A stretch of 64,000 bases of DNA from contig NZ_SDIC01000004.1 in NCBI RefSeq assembly GCF_004116405.1, positions 540,079 to 604,078 of the forward strand, written 5' to 3'. The notes under the pieces were generated by a model, which saw only the letters and a list, made by a program, of their open reading frames with translations, did no database searches and was not told the DNA's origin. Position 1 is the stretch's first letter, and every line of letters begins with the position of its first letter. Of this stretch, positions 42,074 through 50,256 are shown piece after piece. The translations under genes were made by a program, and so were the position numbers. This DNA comes from Halegenticoccus tardaugens. GTDB lineage: Archaea > Halobacteriota > Halobacteria > Halobacteriales > Haloferacaceae.

Positions 42074-43411
42074 CTACAGCGCCGAGGCGACCTCGTCTGC
42101 GACCGCCGTGTCGGCGAACACGACGACGTGGTCGCCGACTTCGACGACCGTGTCACCGCGGGGGGTGATGAGGTCGCGGTCGCGCGTGATCGCGCCGATG
42201 ACGACCCCCTGTGGCAGCGACGCGACGGATTCGCGGATCGGGTGCCCGACGAGGGCGCTCTCGTCGTCGACTTCGATCTCGAGCACCTCGGCCCGGTCGT
42301 TTTCGATCAGGGCGACGTTCTCCGCGCCGCCCGCGTGGGTAAAGCGCGTGATCTCCTCCGCGACCACCTCGCGCGGGCTGATCCCGACGTTGACGCCGAC
42401 CGCCTCGAACAGTTCGACGTAGGCCGTCGTGTCGATGACGGCGACGGTCCGCTCGACGCCGAGGCGACTGGCCAGGAGGGAGACGAGGAGGTTCTTCTCG
42501 TCGGAGTCGAGCGCCGAGACGAGCAGATCCGCCTCGCCGACGTGCTCGCGTTCGAGGAAGGCGATGTCGGTGGCGTCGCTCTCCATGACGACGGTGCCGG
42601 GCAGCTCCTCCGCGAGTTCGCGGGCGCGATCGTGGTCCTGCTCGATGAGCCGCGGGTGGAAGTCGCGCTCTTCGAGCAGTCGAGCGACGTGGTAGCCGAT
42701 CTCGCTCCCGCCGACGACGACGACCTCCTCGGCCGTTCCGGGCGACTCCTCGGGGGCGACGGTTCGCGCGAACTCCTGAACGCTGTTGGGGCTGCCGATG
42801 ACGACGACGCGGTCGCCGGGGCGGATCACCGTCTCGCCGCGGGGGATCTCGACCTCGCCGTCGCGGAGTACGGCGGCGAACGTCAGCGAGTCGAAGCGGT
42901 CGGCCTCCCGGACGGTCTGATCCGCGACCGGGCTCTCCGCCGCGATCTCGAACTCCGCCATCTGGACCTGCCCGCCGGCGAACGGGTCCACGTCGCGCGC
43001 GGCGGGAAGACCGACGACCCGGACGATCGCCTCCGCGGTGAGCAGGTTCGTACACACCATGAAGTCGATGCCGAACGCCTTCTCGGACCGTTCCCACGTC
43101 CGGAGGTACTCGGTGTTCTTGATCCGGGCGATCGTGAACGCGTCGCTCACCGCCTTCGCCGTCGAGCAGGCGACGATGTTCGTCTCGTCGTCGTCCGTGC
43201 TGGCGATGACCATGTCGGCTCGGTCGACGCCGGCGTCCTCGAGCGTCGAAAGCGAGGTCCCGTCACCCTCCACCGCGAGCACGTCGAGCGAATACGTCAG
43301 CTCCTCGACGCGGTCCGAGTTGCGCTCGACGACGACCACCTCGTGACCGCCGTCGAGATCGTCCGCGATGCTCTCGCCGACCTGCCCCGCGCCGATGATT
43401 ATCACGCGCAT
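42074..43411 (-). CDS. trkA: TrkA-type potassium uptake regulator with two RCK units, set 2
   Basis: 445 residues from ATG 43411: two RCK_N/RCK_C repeats, as in bacterial TrkA. The first begins MRVIIIGAGQVGESIADDLD with HEVVVVERNSDRVEELTYSLDVLAVEGDGT; the second starts near residue 225 with EEVVVVGGSEIGYHVARLL. Each RCK_C carries a PIRGETVIRPGDRVVV-type end (for example IPRGETVIRPGDRVVVIG and ITPRGDTVVEVGDHVVVF). A longer GTG start at 43528 adds 39 residues unlike any TrkA, so I excluded it. It lies upstream of trkH set 2 on the same strand. Confidence 0.93.
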   Translation of the reverse strand: MRVIIIGAGQVGESIADDLDGGHEVVVVERNSDRVEELTYSLDVLAVEGDGTSLSTLEDAGVDRADMVIASTDDDETNIVACSTAKAVSDAFTIARIKNTEYLRTWERSEKAFGIDFMVCTNLLTAEAIVRVVGLPAARDVDPFAGGQVQMAEFEIAAESPVADQTVREADRFDSLTFAAVLRDGEVEIPRGETVIRPGDRVVVIGSPNSVQEFARTVAPEESPGTAEEVVVVGGSEIGYHVARLLEERDFHPRLIEQDHDRARELAEELPGTVVMESDATDIAFLEREHVGEADLLVSALDSDEKNLLVSLLASRLGVERTVAVIDTTAYVELFEAVGVNVGISPREVVAEEITRFTHAGGAENVALIENDRAEVLEIEVDDESALVGHPIRESVASLPQGVVIGAITRDRDLITPRGDTVVEVGDHVVVFADTAVADEVASAL

Positions 43412-43746
43412 TGGACGGCGGATCCTCCGTGCATACCCCCGCCTCGGAGCGGCGGCTGTATCACTATTTCCCTTCGACGACGGCCGCGAATCGGCCGCGA
43501 GCGTACCCGCGAGAACGGCCGCGGACACGTCCCCGGGAACCGGCCGCCAGCGCGCCCGCCGGAGCGATCCGGACGGAGGTTTATACGCGATGACGAGCCC
43601 ACTTTCCGCCGTGCGTTAACCCGTCGACGCGGGGGGTTTCGCGGTCGCACGGCGCACCCCCCTCGCGAGTGATCCGCGCGCCGTCTGTTCGCCACCAACG
43701 CGCCAACGGCGTGACGACTCGGCTATCGCCGAACGCGGATGCGCGC
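43412..43746. other. Intergenic region upstream of trkA set 2
   Basis: 335 bases without a supported gene. On the minus strand GGGAAATAGTG (about 43470-43479) could serve trkA with a leader of about 35 bases. GTTTATACG at 43579-43587 (minus strand CGTATAAAC) is a stronger TATA match but is far from any supported start in either direction; a plus-strand frame of nine codons (43589-43618) after it is too short to credit. The remainder is GC-rich and featureless. Confidence 0.4.
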
Positions 43747-44286
43747 TCAGACGCTCGTCGGCCGATTGCGCACCGTCAACTCGACGTCGCGTTCCCTCCC
43801 CTCGATGTCGGCGACGATGCGCTCGACGACGCGCTCCGCCTCCTTCAGGACGAGCGGCTTGATCTTCCCGATCACCCAGTCGAAGGAGACGAGCGGGGGC
43901 AGATCCAGCGCGCCGTCGCGGGCGGTGTCGGCGTCGAACTCGATCTCGAAGTGAACGCGGCACGCGGCGTCGGCGTCGGGGGGCGCGTCGGCGGGAAATT
44001 CGTCGAGCGGTTCGACCCGCCAACGCCCGTGCGCGTGGATGTCCTTCACGAGCCGCCAGTCGATCCGCGCCGGCGGGTCGAGGTCGGTCACCTCGGAGTG
44101 GGCGGTGTAGGTCAGCTTCCACCACGCGAAACGCAGCGCGTACCGCGTCCCCGACGAACCGTCGCCGTCGCTCCTGACCTCTTCGAGGTGTTTCGAGTAG
44201 TTCGCATAGCGCGGGAAGTCGACGAGAAAGTCGTACACCTCGTCGGGGGGTAGATAGACGACGGTCGAAACGGCGATTTCGTCCAC
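43747..44286 (-). CDS. SRPBCC (START/Bet v1-like, polyketide-cyclase type) protein
   Basis: 179 residues forming one lipid- or polyketide-binding fold of the coenzyme Q-binding COQ10/START group. The start MDEIAVSTVVYLPPDEVYDFLVDFPRYANYSKHLEEV is characteristic (V..DF..Y..W-like segment), and the C-terminal helix LVLKEAERVVERIVADIEGRERDVELTV closes the pocket. No enzyme motif is visible. Its start lies about 90 bases from the divergent iron-box promoter, so the two share an upstream region. Confidence 0.8.
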   Translation of the reverse strand: MDEIAVSTVVYLPPDEVYDFLVDFPRYANYSKHLEEVRSDGDGSSGTRYALRFAWWKLTYTAHSEVTDLDPPARIDWRLVKDIHAHGRWRVEPLDEFPADAPPDADAACRVHFEIEFDADTARDGALDLPPLVSFDWVIGKIKPLVLKEAERVVERIVADIEGRERDVELTVRNRPTSV

Positions 44287-44377
44287 GGGGGCCGTTCGGG
44301 GTCCACCGTCTAAGGTTTGTGGGCGGCCGACGACGCCCGGATGGTCGGCTCGCCGAGCAATCGACGCATTTATGGGT

Positions 44378-44393
44378 TTTAGGCGAACCTAAA
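44378..44393 (+). promoter_or_regulatory. Iron box 1 (DtxR/IdeR-type operator)
   Basis: TTTAGGcgaaCCTAAA, a perfect 16-base dyad between TATA-like ATTTATG (44368-44374) and the start codon at 44400. The pattern matches metal-dependent DtxR-family repressor sites (TTAGG...CCTAA). Confidence 0.85.
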
Positions 44394-44399
44394 CAGGTA

Positions 44400-45551
44400 A
44401 TGCGACGACGTGAACTACTCGGCGTCGGCGCGGGTGCACTGACGACGGCGCTCGCGGGCTGCACCGACGCGTTCGGCGACTCCGGAAACGGCGGATCGAA
44501 CGGCGACGGGAACCAGTCGGACGGCGACGGCTCGTCCGACGGCGAGTCGTACACGGTGAGTATGGTCCCCGTCGGCGAGGTCGAGTTCGACGGCGTCCCG
44601 GAGCGGTGGGTCGCCTACGAGACCGGCTACGGCGAGATGGGCATCGCGCTCGGTCAGGTCGACGGATTGGCCGCGGTCGGCGAAAAGGACCGCTTTTACA
44701 CCCACTACTTCGACGAACTCGACGGCGTCGACGTCGACCTCGGCTCGATGACGGAGCTGATCAACGACAGCTTCCAGATCGACAAGGAGCTGTTCTACGA
44801 GATCGACGCCGACGTCCACGTCATCGATCCGAACTGGATCGTCGACGGGTCGTCTTTCGGACTCGAACAGGAGGACGTGGACGAAATCGCCGAGGGCGTC
44901 GCTCCGTTCATCGGCAACACCATCTTCCGCCGGACGGACGACTGGCACGACTACGAGTACTACTCGATGTACGAGGCGTTCGAGAAGGTCGCGCAGGTGT
45001 TCCAGCAGCAGGAACGCTACGAGGCGTTCAAATCGATCCACGACGACTACGTCGAGGAGGTGCAGTCGAAGCTTCCGGACGAGCGGCCGGCCGCGCTGCT
45101 CACCTACGGAGACGGCGACCAACCCGAAGAGTTCTCGCCGTACCGGGTGACCGACAAAGGGACCGACAACAAGCACCTCCACGACCTCGGCATCGAGGAC
45201 GCGCTCACGGGGACGGGAATCAGCGGGCTGTCGACCACCGACCGCGGAACCATCGACTACGAAGCGATGCTCGAAGTGGACCCGGACGTGATCCTCGTGC
45301 GCGGCCACGAGACCAAGACCGCGGAGGAGTTCCAGAACACGGTCGTCGCGTTCATGAAGGACCACGACGTCGCGAGCGAGCTCGCGGCGGTGCAAAACGA
45401 CATGGTGTTCCGCGGCGGCCCGATCTACCAGGGACCGATTCAGCACCTCTTCGTCCTCGAACGGACCGCGAAGGACCTCTTCCCGGACGCGTTCGAGGGT
45501 GAACTGTTCGATCGGAACGAGGTCGCGAACGTTATCACCGGTCAGGACTGA
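44400..45551 (+). CDS. Iron(III)/siderophore-type ABC transporter substrate-binding lipoprotein, 1
   Basis: 383-residue extracellular binding protein of the FecB/FepB class. MRRRELLGVGAGALTTALAG then Cys21 is a Tat signal with lipobox LAGC. An acidic Gly/Ser/Asp linker (about 25-50) leads into the folded domain starting YTVSMVPVGEVEFDGVPERWVAYE; LEVDPDVILVRGHETKTAEEF and VQNDMVFRGGPIYQGPIQHLFVLERTAKDLFP are the periplasmic-binding (PF01497-like) features. Clearly paralogous to the protein at 47953. It sits behind its own iron box, so expression should rise under iron limitation. Confidence 0.88.
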   Translation: MRRRELLGVGAGALTTALAGCTDAFGDSGNGGSNGDGNQSDGDGSSDGESYTVSMVPVGEVEFDGVPERWVAYETGYGEMGIALGQVDGLAAVGEKDRFYTHYFDELDGVDVDLGSMTELINDSFQIDKELFYEIDADVHVIDPNWIVDGSSFGLEQEDVDEIAEGVAPFIGNTIFRRTDDWHDYEYYSMYEAFEKVAQVFQQQERYEAFKSIHDDYVEEVQSKLPDERPAALLTYGDGDQPEEFSPYRVTDKGTDNKHLHDLGIEDALTGTGISGLSTTDRGTIDYEAMLEVDPDVILVRGHETKTAEEFQNTVVAFMKDHDVASELAAVQNDMVFRGGPIYQGPIQHLFVLERTAKDLFPDAFEGELFDRNEVANVITGQD

Positions 45552-45647
45552 CGATCGACGGGAGACGCTGGGGTCGCCCGCCGCCGAGGATACGATCCCC
45601 GGCCTTCTCCTCCTCGGATCTTCTCGAACCGAAGCCCTTTTGCGGAA

Positions 45648-45661
45648 TTAGGTGAACCTAA
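45648..45661 (+). promoter_or_regulatory. Iron box 2 (DtxR/IdeR-type operator)
   Basis: TTAGGTgaACCTAA upstream of the permease, immediately after a TATA-like CTTTTGCG (about 45637-45644). Expected transcription start about 45666, within a base or two of the mini-ORF start. Confidence 0.85.
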
Positions 45662-45666
45662 AATTC

Positions 45667-45723
45667 ATGGGCGCAGAACGGCGGCGACGGAGGTCGCGCG
45701 GCTGTCGTCGGGGGGGACGATAG
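45667..45723 (+). CDS. Possible 18-residue Arg-rich mini-ORF before the permease
   Basis: ATG at 45667 to TAG at 45721-45723 reads MGAERRRRRSRGCRRGGR; its stop lies 2 bases before the permease start codon (GTG 45726). It begins where transcription should start, as a leaderless frame. It could couple translation or be just the 5' leader. Strong Arg bias is atypical for haloarchaeal proteins, which lowers confidence. Confidence 0.3.
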   Translation: MGAERRRRRSRGCRRGGR

Positions 45724-45725
45724 CC

Positions 45726-46871
45726 GTGTCGAACGACGCGGGGACGAGCGCGGCGGTCGAAACGCGTTCCGGGAGGCGGTTCGCTTGGCTCGACGGCTCT
45801 CTCGTCTCGCTCGCGCTGGGCAGCAGCCTCGTCGTCCTCGGGGCGACGCTGGTGCAGGTGAGCTTCGGGACGTACTCGATGAGTATCGGGCAGGCGTGGA
45901 GCGCGGTGTTCGACCCGATCGTGTGGACGAATCCCCGGCTGCTCTTGAGCTTCTTCCTCGGCGAGGACGCGCTCGCGCTCGCGGGAATCGCGGTTCCCGA
46001 CGTCGACCTTCCGCGAGATACGCTCGTCGTCTGGAACATCCGGCTCCCGCGGGTCGTCGTCGGCATCCTCGTCGGTATGAACCTCGCCGTCTCCGGGGCG
46101 ATCTTTCAAGCCGTCACGCGCAACGAACTCGCCAGCCCGTACATCCTCGGTGTCAGTTCGGGCGCGGGGCTCGCCATCCTGCTCACGCTCGTCGTGTTCA
46201 GCGGGATGTCGACCTTCCTCCCGCTCTTCGCCGCCCTCGGCGGCGCGATCGCCTTTCTCATCGTCTACGCCATCGCGTGGAAAAACGGCACCAGTCCCGT
46301 TCGGCTCGTCCTCGCGGGCGTCATCGTCTCGACGGTCTTCGGGTCGCTCCAGACGGCGCTGTACATGCTGGCGAGCGACATCAGCGTCGTTCAGAACGCG
46401 ATCTCGTGGACGACCGGATCGCTGACCGGCACCGACTGGGAGCAGGTGCGGACCGCGTTTCCGTGGACGGTCGCGTCCATGCTGCTCGCGCTCGTCGCCT
46501 CCCGGCAGCTGAACGTGCTACTGCTCGGCGAGAAGACGGCCAAGTCGTTGGGCATGCCGGTCGAGCGGGTTCGCTTCGCGCTGTCGGGCATCGCAATCCT
46601 CGCAGCCAGCGCCGCCATCGCGGTCGCCGGCATCGTGAGCTTCGTCGGCCTCATCGTCCCGCACATGGTGCGTAACCTCGTGGGGGGAGATTACAAGCGC
46701 CTCACGATCGGCTGCGTGTTCGCCGGACCGGCGCTGTTGGTCGCGGCCGACGTCGGCGCGCGGCTGGCGCTCAGCCCGGCGCAACTCCCCGTCGGCATCG
46801 TGACGGGGCTCATCGGTGGGCCGTACTTCCTGTATCTGATGCGAAAGAAAGAACAACTGGGGGAGATCTAA
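45726..46871 (+). CDS. FecCD/BtuC-type ABC transporter permease
   Basis: Membrane permease of an iron(III)-siderophore importer, 381 residues from GTG 45726. About ten hydrophobic segments. Family features: VVWNIRLPRVVVGILVGMNLAVSGAIFQAVTRNELASPYILGVSSGAGLA split across residues around 100-150, the MLLGEKTAKSLGM-like LLLGEKTAKSLGMPVERVR, and VSFVGLIVPHMVRNLVGGDYKRL, the EAA-like coupling loop. It is followed almost at once by the ATPase. One permease gene means it works as a homodimer. It serves the two lipoproteins on either side. Confidence 0.92.
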   Translation: MSNDAGTSAAVETRSGRRFAWLDGSLVSLALGSSLVVLGATLVQVSFGTYSMSIGQAWSAVFDPIVWTNPRLLLSFFLGEDALALAGIAVPDVDLPRDTLVVWNIRLPRVVVGILVGMNLAVSGAIFQAVTRNELASPYILGVSSGAGLAILLTLVVFSGMSTFLPLFAALGGAIAFLIVYAIAWKNGTSPVRLVLAGVIVSTVFGSLQTALYMLASDISVVQNAISWTTGSLTGTDWEQVRTAFPWTVASMLLALVASRQLNVLLLGEKTAKSLGMPVERVRFALSGIAILAASAAIAVAGIVSFVGLIVPHMVRNLVGGDYKRLTIGCVFAGPALLVAADVGARLALSPAQLPVGIVTGLIGGPYFLYLMRKKEQLGEI

Positions 46872-46872
46872 A

Positions 46873-46917
46873 ATGACGACCGAGCACGCGCGCTACGGAA
46901 CGGAGGCGATCCGATGA
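46873..46917 (+). CDS. Possible 14-residue mini-ORF coupled to the ATPase gene
   Basis: ATG at 46873, one base after the permease stop, reads MTTEHARYGTEAIR and stops at TGA 46915-46917, overlapping the ATPase ATG (46914) in an ATGA arrangement. It bridges the permease-ATPase gap exactly, which suggests translational coupling, but a chance ORF cannot be excluded. Confidence 0.4.
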   Translation: MTTEHARYGTEAIR

Positions 46918-47807
46918 CCGAAACCGAAGTGATCGACGAGCGAGCCGACGACGCCGCTCGGACGCCGGACGCCGGCGACGGTGCCGCGTCGCCGTCCGAC
47001 GGCGAGCGAGCGGCCGCGTGCGAGCTGTACGGCGAGAACCTCGCCATCGGGTACCCGAGCACGGACGAACCGGTCGTCGAGTGCGAGAACGTCGTCATCC
47101 CGGCGGGGGAGGTCACGGCGCTCGTCGGACCGAACGGCTCCGGCAAGAGCACGCTCCTGCGGGCGATGTCGAACCAGCTCACGCCGGACCGCGGGAGCGT
47201 CGTCCTCGACGGCGAGGACGTCCACGCGCTCGGGACGAAACAGCTCGCCCGGAAGCTCGGGCTGCTGTCGCAGGAGAACGAAGCCCCCGGCAGCCTCACC
47301 GTCGAGGACCTCGTCTACCACGGCAGGTACCCCCACCGCGGCTTCTTCGAGTCCGTGACCGAGGACGACGCAGCGGCGGTCGAGACGGCCCTGTCCCTCG
47401 CGGGCGTGACGCACCTCCGCGACAGCGACGTCGGGAACCTGAGCGGCGGCCAAAAGCAGCTCGCGTGGATCGCGATGGTGCTGGCGCAGGAGACCGACGT
47501 GCTGCTCCTCGACGAGCCGACGACGTACCTCGACCTGCACCACCAGCTCCGCGTGATGGAGGTCATCCGGACGCTGAAGGACGAACGCGACGTGACGGTC
47601 GCGGTCGTGCTGCACGACATCGGACAGGCCGCGCGGTTCGCCGACAACCTGATCGCGATGAAAGACGGCGAACTGTACGACTGGGGACCGCCCCGGCGGG
47701 TCGTCACCGAGGAACTCCTTCGCGACGTGTTCCGGGTGGACGCGACCGTCGACTCGCAGAGCCCGACGGGACCGCACATCTCCCCGCACCGCGCGATCGA
47801 CGAGTAG
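46914..47807 (+). CDS. FecE/FepC-type ABC transporter ATP-binding protein
   Basis: ATPase energising the permease, 297 residues. The first 38 residues are acidic and low-complexity, longer than usual. Walker A GPNGSGKST at 72-80, the Q-loop LSQENEAPGSLTVEDLVYHGRYPH, signature NLSGGQKQLAWIAMVLAQ, Walker B VLLLDEPTTYLDLHHQ and H-loop VVLHDIGQAARFAD are complete. YLDLHHQ and GRYPH are characteristic of iron-siderophore ATPases. Confidence 0.95.
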   Translation: MTETEVIDERADDAARTPDAGDGAASPSDGERAAACELYGENLAIGYPSTDEPVVECENVVIPAGEVTALVGPNGSGKSTLLRAMSNQLTPDRGSVVLDGEDVHALGTKQLARKLGLLSQENEAPGSLTVEDLVYHGRYPHRGFFESVTEDDAAAVETALSLAGVTHLRDSDVGNLSGGQKQLAWIAMVLAQETDVLLLDEPTTYLDLHHQLRVMEVIRTLKDERDVTVAVVLHDIGQAARFADNLIAMKDGELYDWGPPRRVVTEELLRDVFRVDATVDSQSPTGPHISPHRAIDE

Positions 47808-47932
47808 TTCCGGGGGGAGGTGACCCTCTCGCTCGCCCGTCGTATTCGGCTTCGCGAGCCGAACCCGTCGAGCGACGAGCGCTCGATTTCGCGGCGATTT
47901 CGGCGAATCAACGATCCGGAGTTGTTATATAC

Positions 47933-47950
47933 TTTTAGGCTAGCCTAAAA
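47933..47950 (+). promoter_or_regulatory. Iron box 3 (DtxR/IdeR-type operator)
   Basis: A perfect 18-base palindrome, TTTTAGGCTAGCCTAAAA, between TATA-like TTATATA (47925-47931) and the start codon at 47953. The strongest of the three boxes. Confidence 0.9.
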
Positions 47951-47952
47951 AC

Positions 47953-49116
47953 ATGGTCGACGACAGAACGACGACGCGGCGCGGCGTACTCGCGGGCGGT
48001 GCCGGCCTCGCTCTCGGCGCGGGACTCTCCGGCTGCCTCGGCGACGGCGGTGCCTCGGCGGAGAACGACTCGAACGACGATGGCTCGGGGGGCGATCCCT
48101 ACACCGTCTCGATGGAGCCGATGGGCGAGGTCGAGTTCGACGAGGTGCCGGAGCGGTACGTCACGTACAAGGAGGCGTACGCGGAGATGGCGATCGCGCT
48201 CGGCAAGGCGGACGGCCTCGTCGGCACGGACATCGAGTACGGGAGTCAGGAGGAGCTGAACGACCTGTACTACGACGAGCTACCGGGCGTCTCGTTCCCG
48301 ACGGCCGACGAAGGCGTGACGGACATCCGCGGGGGCGGCGAGGAGGTCGACAAGGAGATCTTCTACGAGATCGACGCGGACCTGCACCTCATGGACCCCA
48401 ACCTCCCGCGGGTGTACTTCGAGTGGGAACAAAAGGACGCAGAGGAGATCGCGGAGAACGTCGCCCCCTTCTTCGGCAACTTCATCCGCCGCCCCCGCGA
48501 CGACTCGTGGGGCGAGAAGTACGAGTTTTACTCCCTCTACGAGGCGTTCGAGAAGGTCGCGCAGGTGTTTCGGGAGGAGGAGCGCTACGAGGCGCTGAAG
48601 GAGGTCCACGACGAGATGCGGGCCGAGGTTGAGTCGCGGCTCCCGCCGGCGGAGGAGCGGCCCTCGATCGGGCTCCTGAACGGCGGTTCCGACCCGTCGA
48701 AGGGGCTGTTCTACGTGATGGACCCGACCGAGGCGGGCTACGAGATGAAGCAGTACCGCGACCTCGGAATCAAAAACGCGTTCGAGGGCGCGAACACGGG
48801 CGAAAACGGCGAGACGGACTGGGAACTACTCGTCGAGTACGATCCCGACCAGCTGTTCATCCACTGGGGCGTGACGTACTCGGACGAGGAGTTTCGGGAG
48901 GAATACGTCCGGCCGATGGAGAACGACGACCTCGGCTCGGAACTGACCGCCGTGAAAAACGACCGGGTGTTCAAGGGCGGACACGCGGAGCAGGGACCGA
49001 TCACGAGCCTGTTCCAGACCGAACTGCTGGCGCGGGACCAGTATCCGGACGAGTTCGGCGACGAGGAGCTGTTCGACCGCGAGCGCGTCGCGGACATCGT
49101 CACGGGCGAGTTCTGA
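47953..49116 (+). CDS. Iron(III)/siderophore-type ABC transporter substrate-binding lipoprotein, 2
   Basis: 387 residues; paralogue of the protein at 44400. Tat signal with TRRGVLAGGAGLALGAG and lipobox LSGC (Cys28), then an acidic linker. The folded domain opens with YTVSMEPMGEVEFDEVPERYVTYKEAYAEMAIALGKADGLVG (compare MVPVGEVEFDGVPERWVAYE in protein 1). Other shared blocks: YEAFEKVAQVFREEERYEAL and VKNDRVFKGGHAEQGPITSLFQTELLARD. It probably feeds the same permease with another chelate, since there is no second permease here. Confidence 0.88.
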   Translation: MVDDRTTTRRGVLAGGAGLALGAGLSGCLGDGGASAENDSNDDGSGGDPYTVSMEPMGEVEFDEVPERYVTYKEAYAEMAIALGKADGLVGTDIEYGSQEELNDLYYDELPGVSFPTADEGVTDIRGGGEEVDKEIFYEIDADLHLMDPNLPRVYFEWEQKDAEEIAENVAPFFGNFIRRPRDDSWGEKYEFYSLYEAFEKVAQVFREEERYEALKEVHDEMRAEVESRLPPAEERPSIGLLNGGSDPSKGLFYVMDPTEAGYEMKQYRDLGIKNAFEGANTGENGETDWELLVEYDPDQLFIHWGVTYSDEEFREEYVRPMENDDLGSELTAVKNDRVFKGGHAEQGPITSLFQTELLARDQYPDEFGDEELFDRERVADIVTGEF

Positions 49117-49208
49117 TCCATCGCGGGCGAGTTCCGGGCCGACGCCGTCCACCGCGATCGCGGCCGCGAACCGCGAGGTAGAACTTCCCGCGCGCTCGAC
49201 GGTACCCC

Positions 49209-50153
49209 ATGCCAGCGAACACCGACGCTGAGGCGACCGATTCGGCGGCCGGCGCGGAGGCGACCGACGCGCCCGCAGATCCGGACACCGACACGGCCGA
49301 CGCGCCGACCGATTCGGCGGCCGGTCCGGAGACGGCCGCCGGCTCGACCGCCCGAGAGACGAGCGCCGCCGCGGTCGCGGCCGACGGCCGCCGCGACGTG
49401 GTGATCGTCGGGGGCGGGGTCGCGGGGCTCACCGCGGGCGTCTTCACCGCCCGGGCGGGCTTCGACACGCTCGTCGTCAACGACGGCGAGTCGATCCTCC
49501 GACGCAACGCCCACCTGGAGAACTTCCCCGGCTTCCCCGCGGGCGTCAACGCCCGGCTCTTCGCCGACATGCTCGAAGCGCAGGCGACGCGAAACGGCTG
49601 CGACCTCCTCGCGAGGCGGGTGACCGCGCTCCGGAAGACCGACGACGGGTTCGTCGTCGGGACCGAAGGGGACGGGGCGGACGGCGAACCGACGACCGTC
49701 GCCGCCGACCGCGTCGTCGCGGCCTCGTGGTCCGACGCCGACTACCTCGACGGGCTCGACGTGGAGATCCGCGACGCCGGGAGCAAGCGATACCTCGGCT
49801 CGGACGATCTCGGCCGGACGAGCGTCGAGGGGCTGTACGTCGCAGGTCGGCTCGCGGAGCGGTACCACCAGGCCGTCGTCGCCGCAGGCCACGGCGCGCA
49901 GACCGCGCTCACGCTGATCCACGACTCCGACGCGCCGTTTTACAACGACTGGGTGACGCCGGAGGGGTACTTCACCGATCGCGGTCGCGAGGTGCCGCCG
50001 GGCTGCGAGGAGATCGACGAGCGCGAGCGGCGCGCCCGCGAGCGGGAATCGATGGCGGCGATGGGCGAGTACTTCTCGGAGCCGCACCCAGACCGCCAGC
50101 GGACGCACCCGAGCCTCGTCGACGACGACGTCGGCCGACTTCCCGAGGAGTAG
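49209..50153 (+). CDS. FAD-only thioredoxin-reductase-like protein
   Basis: 314 residues. The first 60 are low-complexity Ala/Asp/Thr (a repeated TDSAAG-like run), probably disordered. FAD motif VVIVGGGVAGLTAGVFTARAGFDTLVVND begins about residue 64; ENFPGFPAGV follows, as in thioredoxin reductases. The redox CxxC is absent and the NADPH domain is missing: the chain goes straight from RVVAAS to TSVEGLYVAGRLAE. It cannot be a classical thioredoxin reductase. Adjacent to the iron-uptake genes but with no iron box of its own, it may be a ferric-chelate or flavin-dependent reductase; that is speculative. Confidence 0.8.
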   Translation: MPANTDAEATDSAAGAEATDAPADPDTDTADAPTDSAAGPETAAGSTARETSAAAVAADGRRDVVIVGGGVAGLTAGVFTARAGFDTLVVNDGESILRRNAHLENFPGFPAGVNARLFADMLEAQATRNGCDLLARRVTALRKTDDGFVVGTEGDGADGEPTTVAADRVVAASWSDADYLDGLDVEIRDAGSKRYLGSDDLGRTSVEGLYVAGRLAERYHQAVVAAGHGAQTALTLIHDSDAPFYNDWVTPEGYFTDRGREVPPGCEEIDERERRARERESMAAMGEYFSEPHPDRQRTHPSLVDDDVGRLPEE

Positions 50154-50256
50154 GCGGCGGATCTCTTCCGGAATCGCAGGAGTCGCGACGCACGATCCGC
50201 GAGTCGTCCCGCGCGCGAACACAAGAGTTGTATCCCATGACGCGCGAGACGTGTCC

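Noticed and set aside
43412..43528. Longer trkA start at GTG 43528
   Set aside because: It adds 39 residues before the glycine-rich nucleotide-binding start MRVIIIGAGQVG, which is where the TrkA fold begins.
43589..43618. Nine-codon frame after the TATA-like GTTTATACG
   Set aside because: Too short and without any supporting signal.
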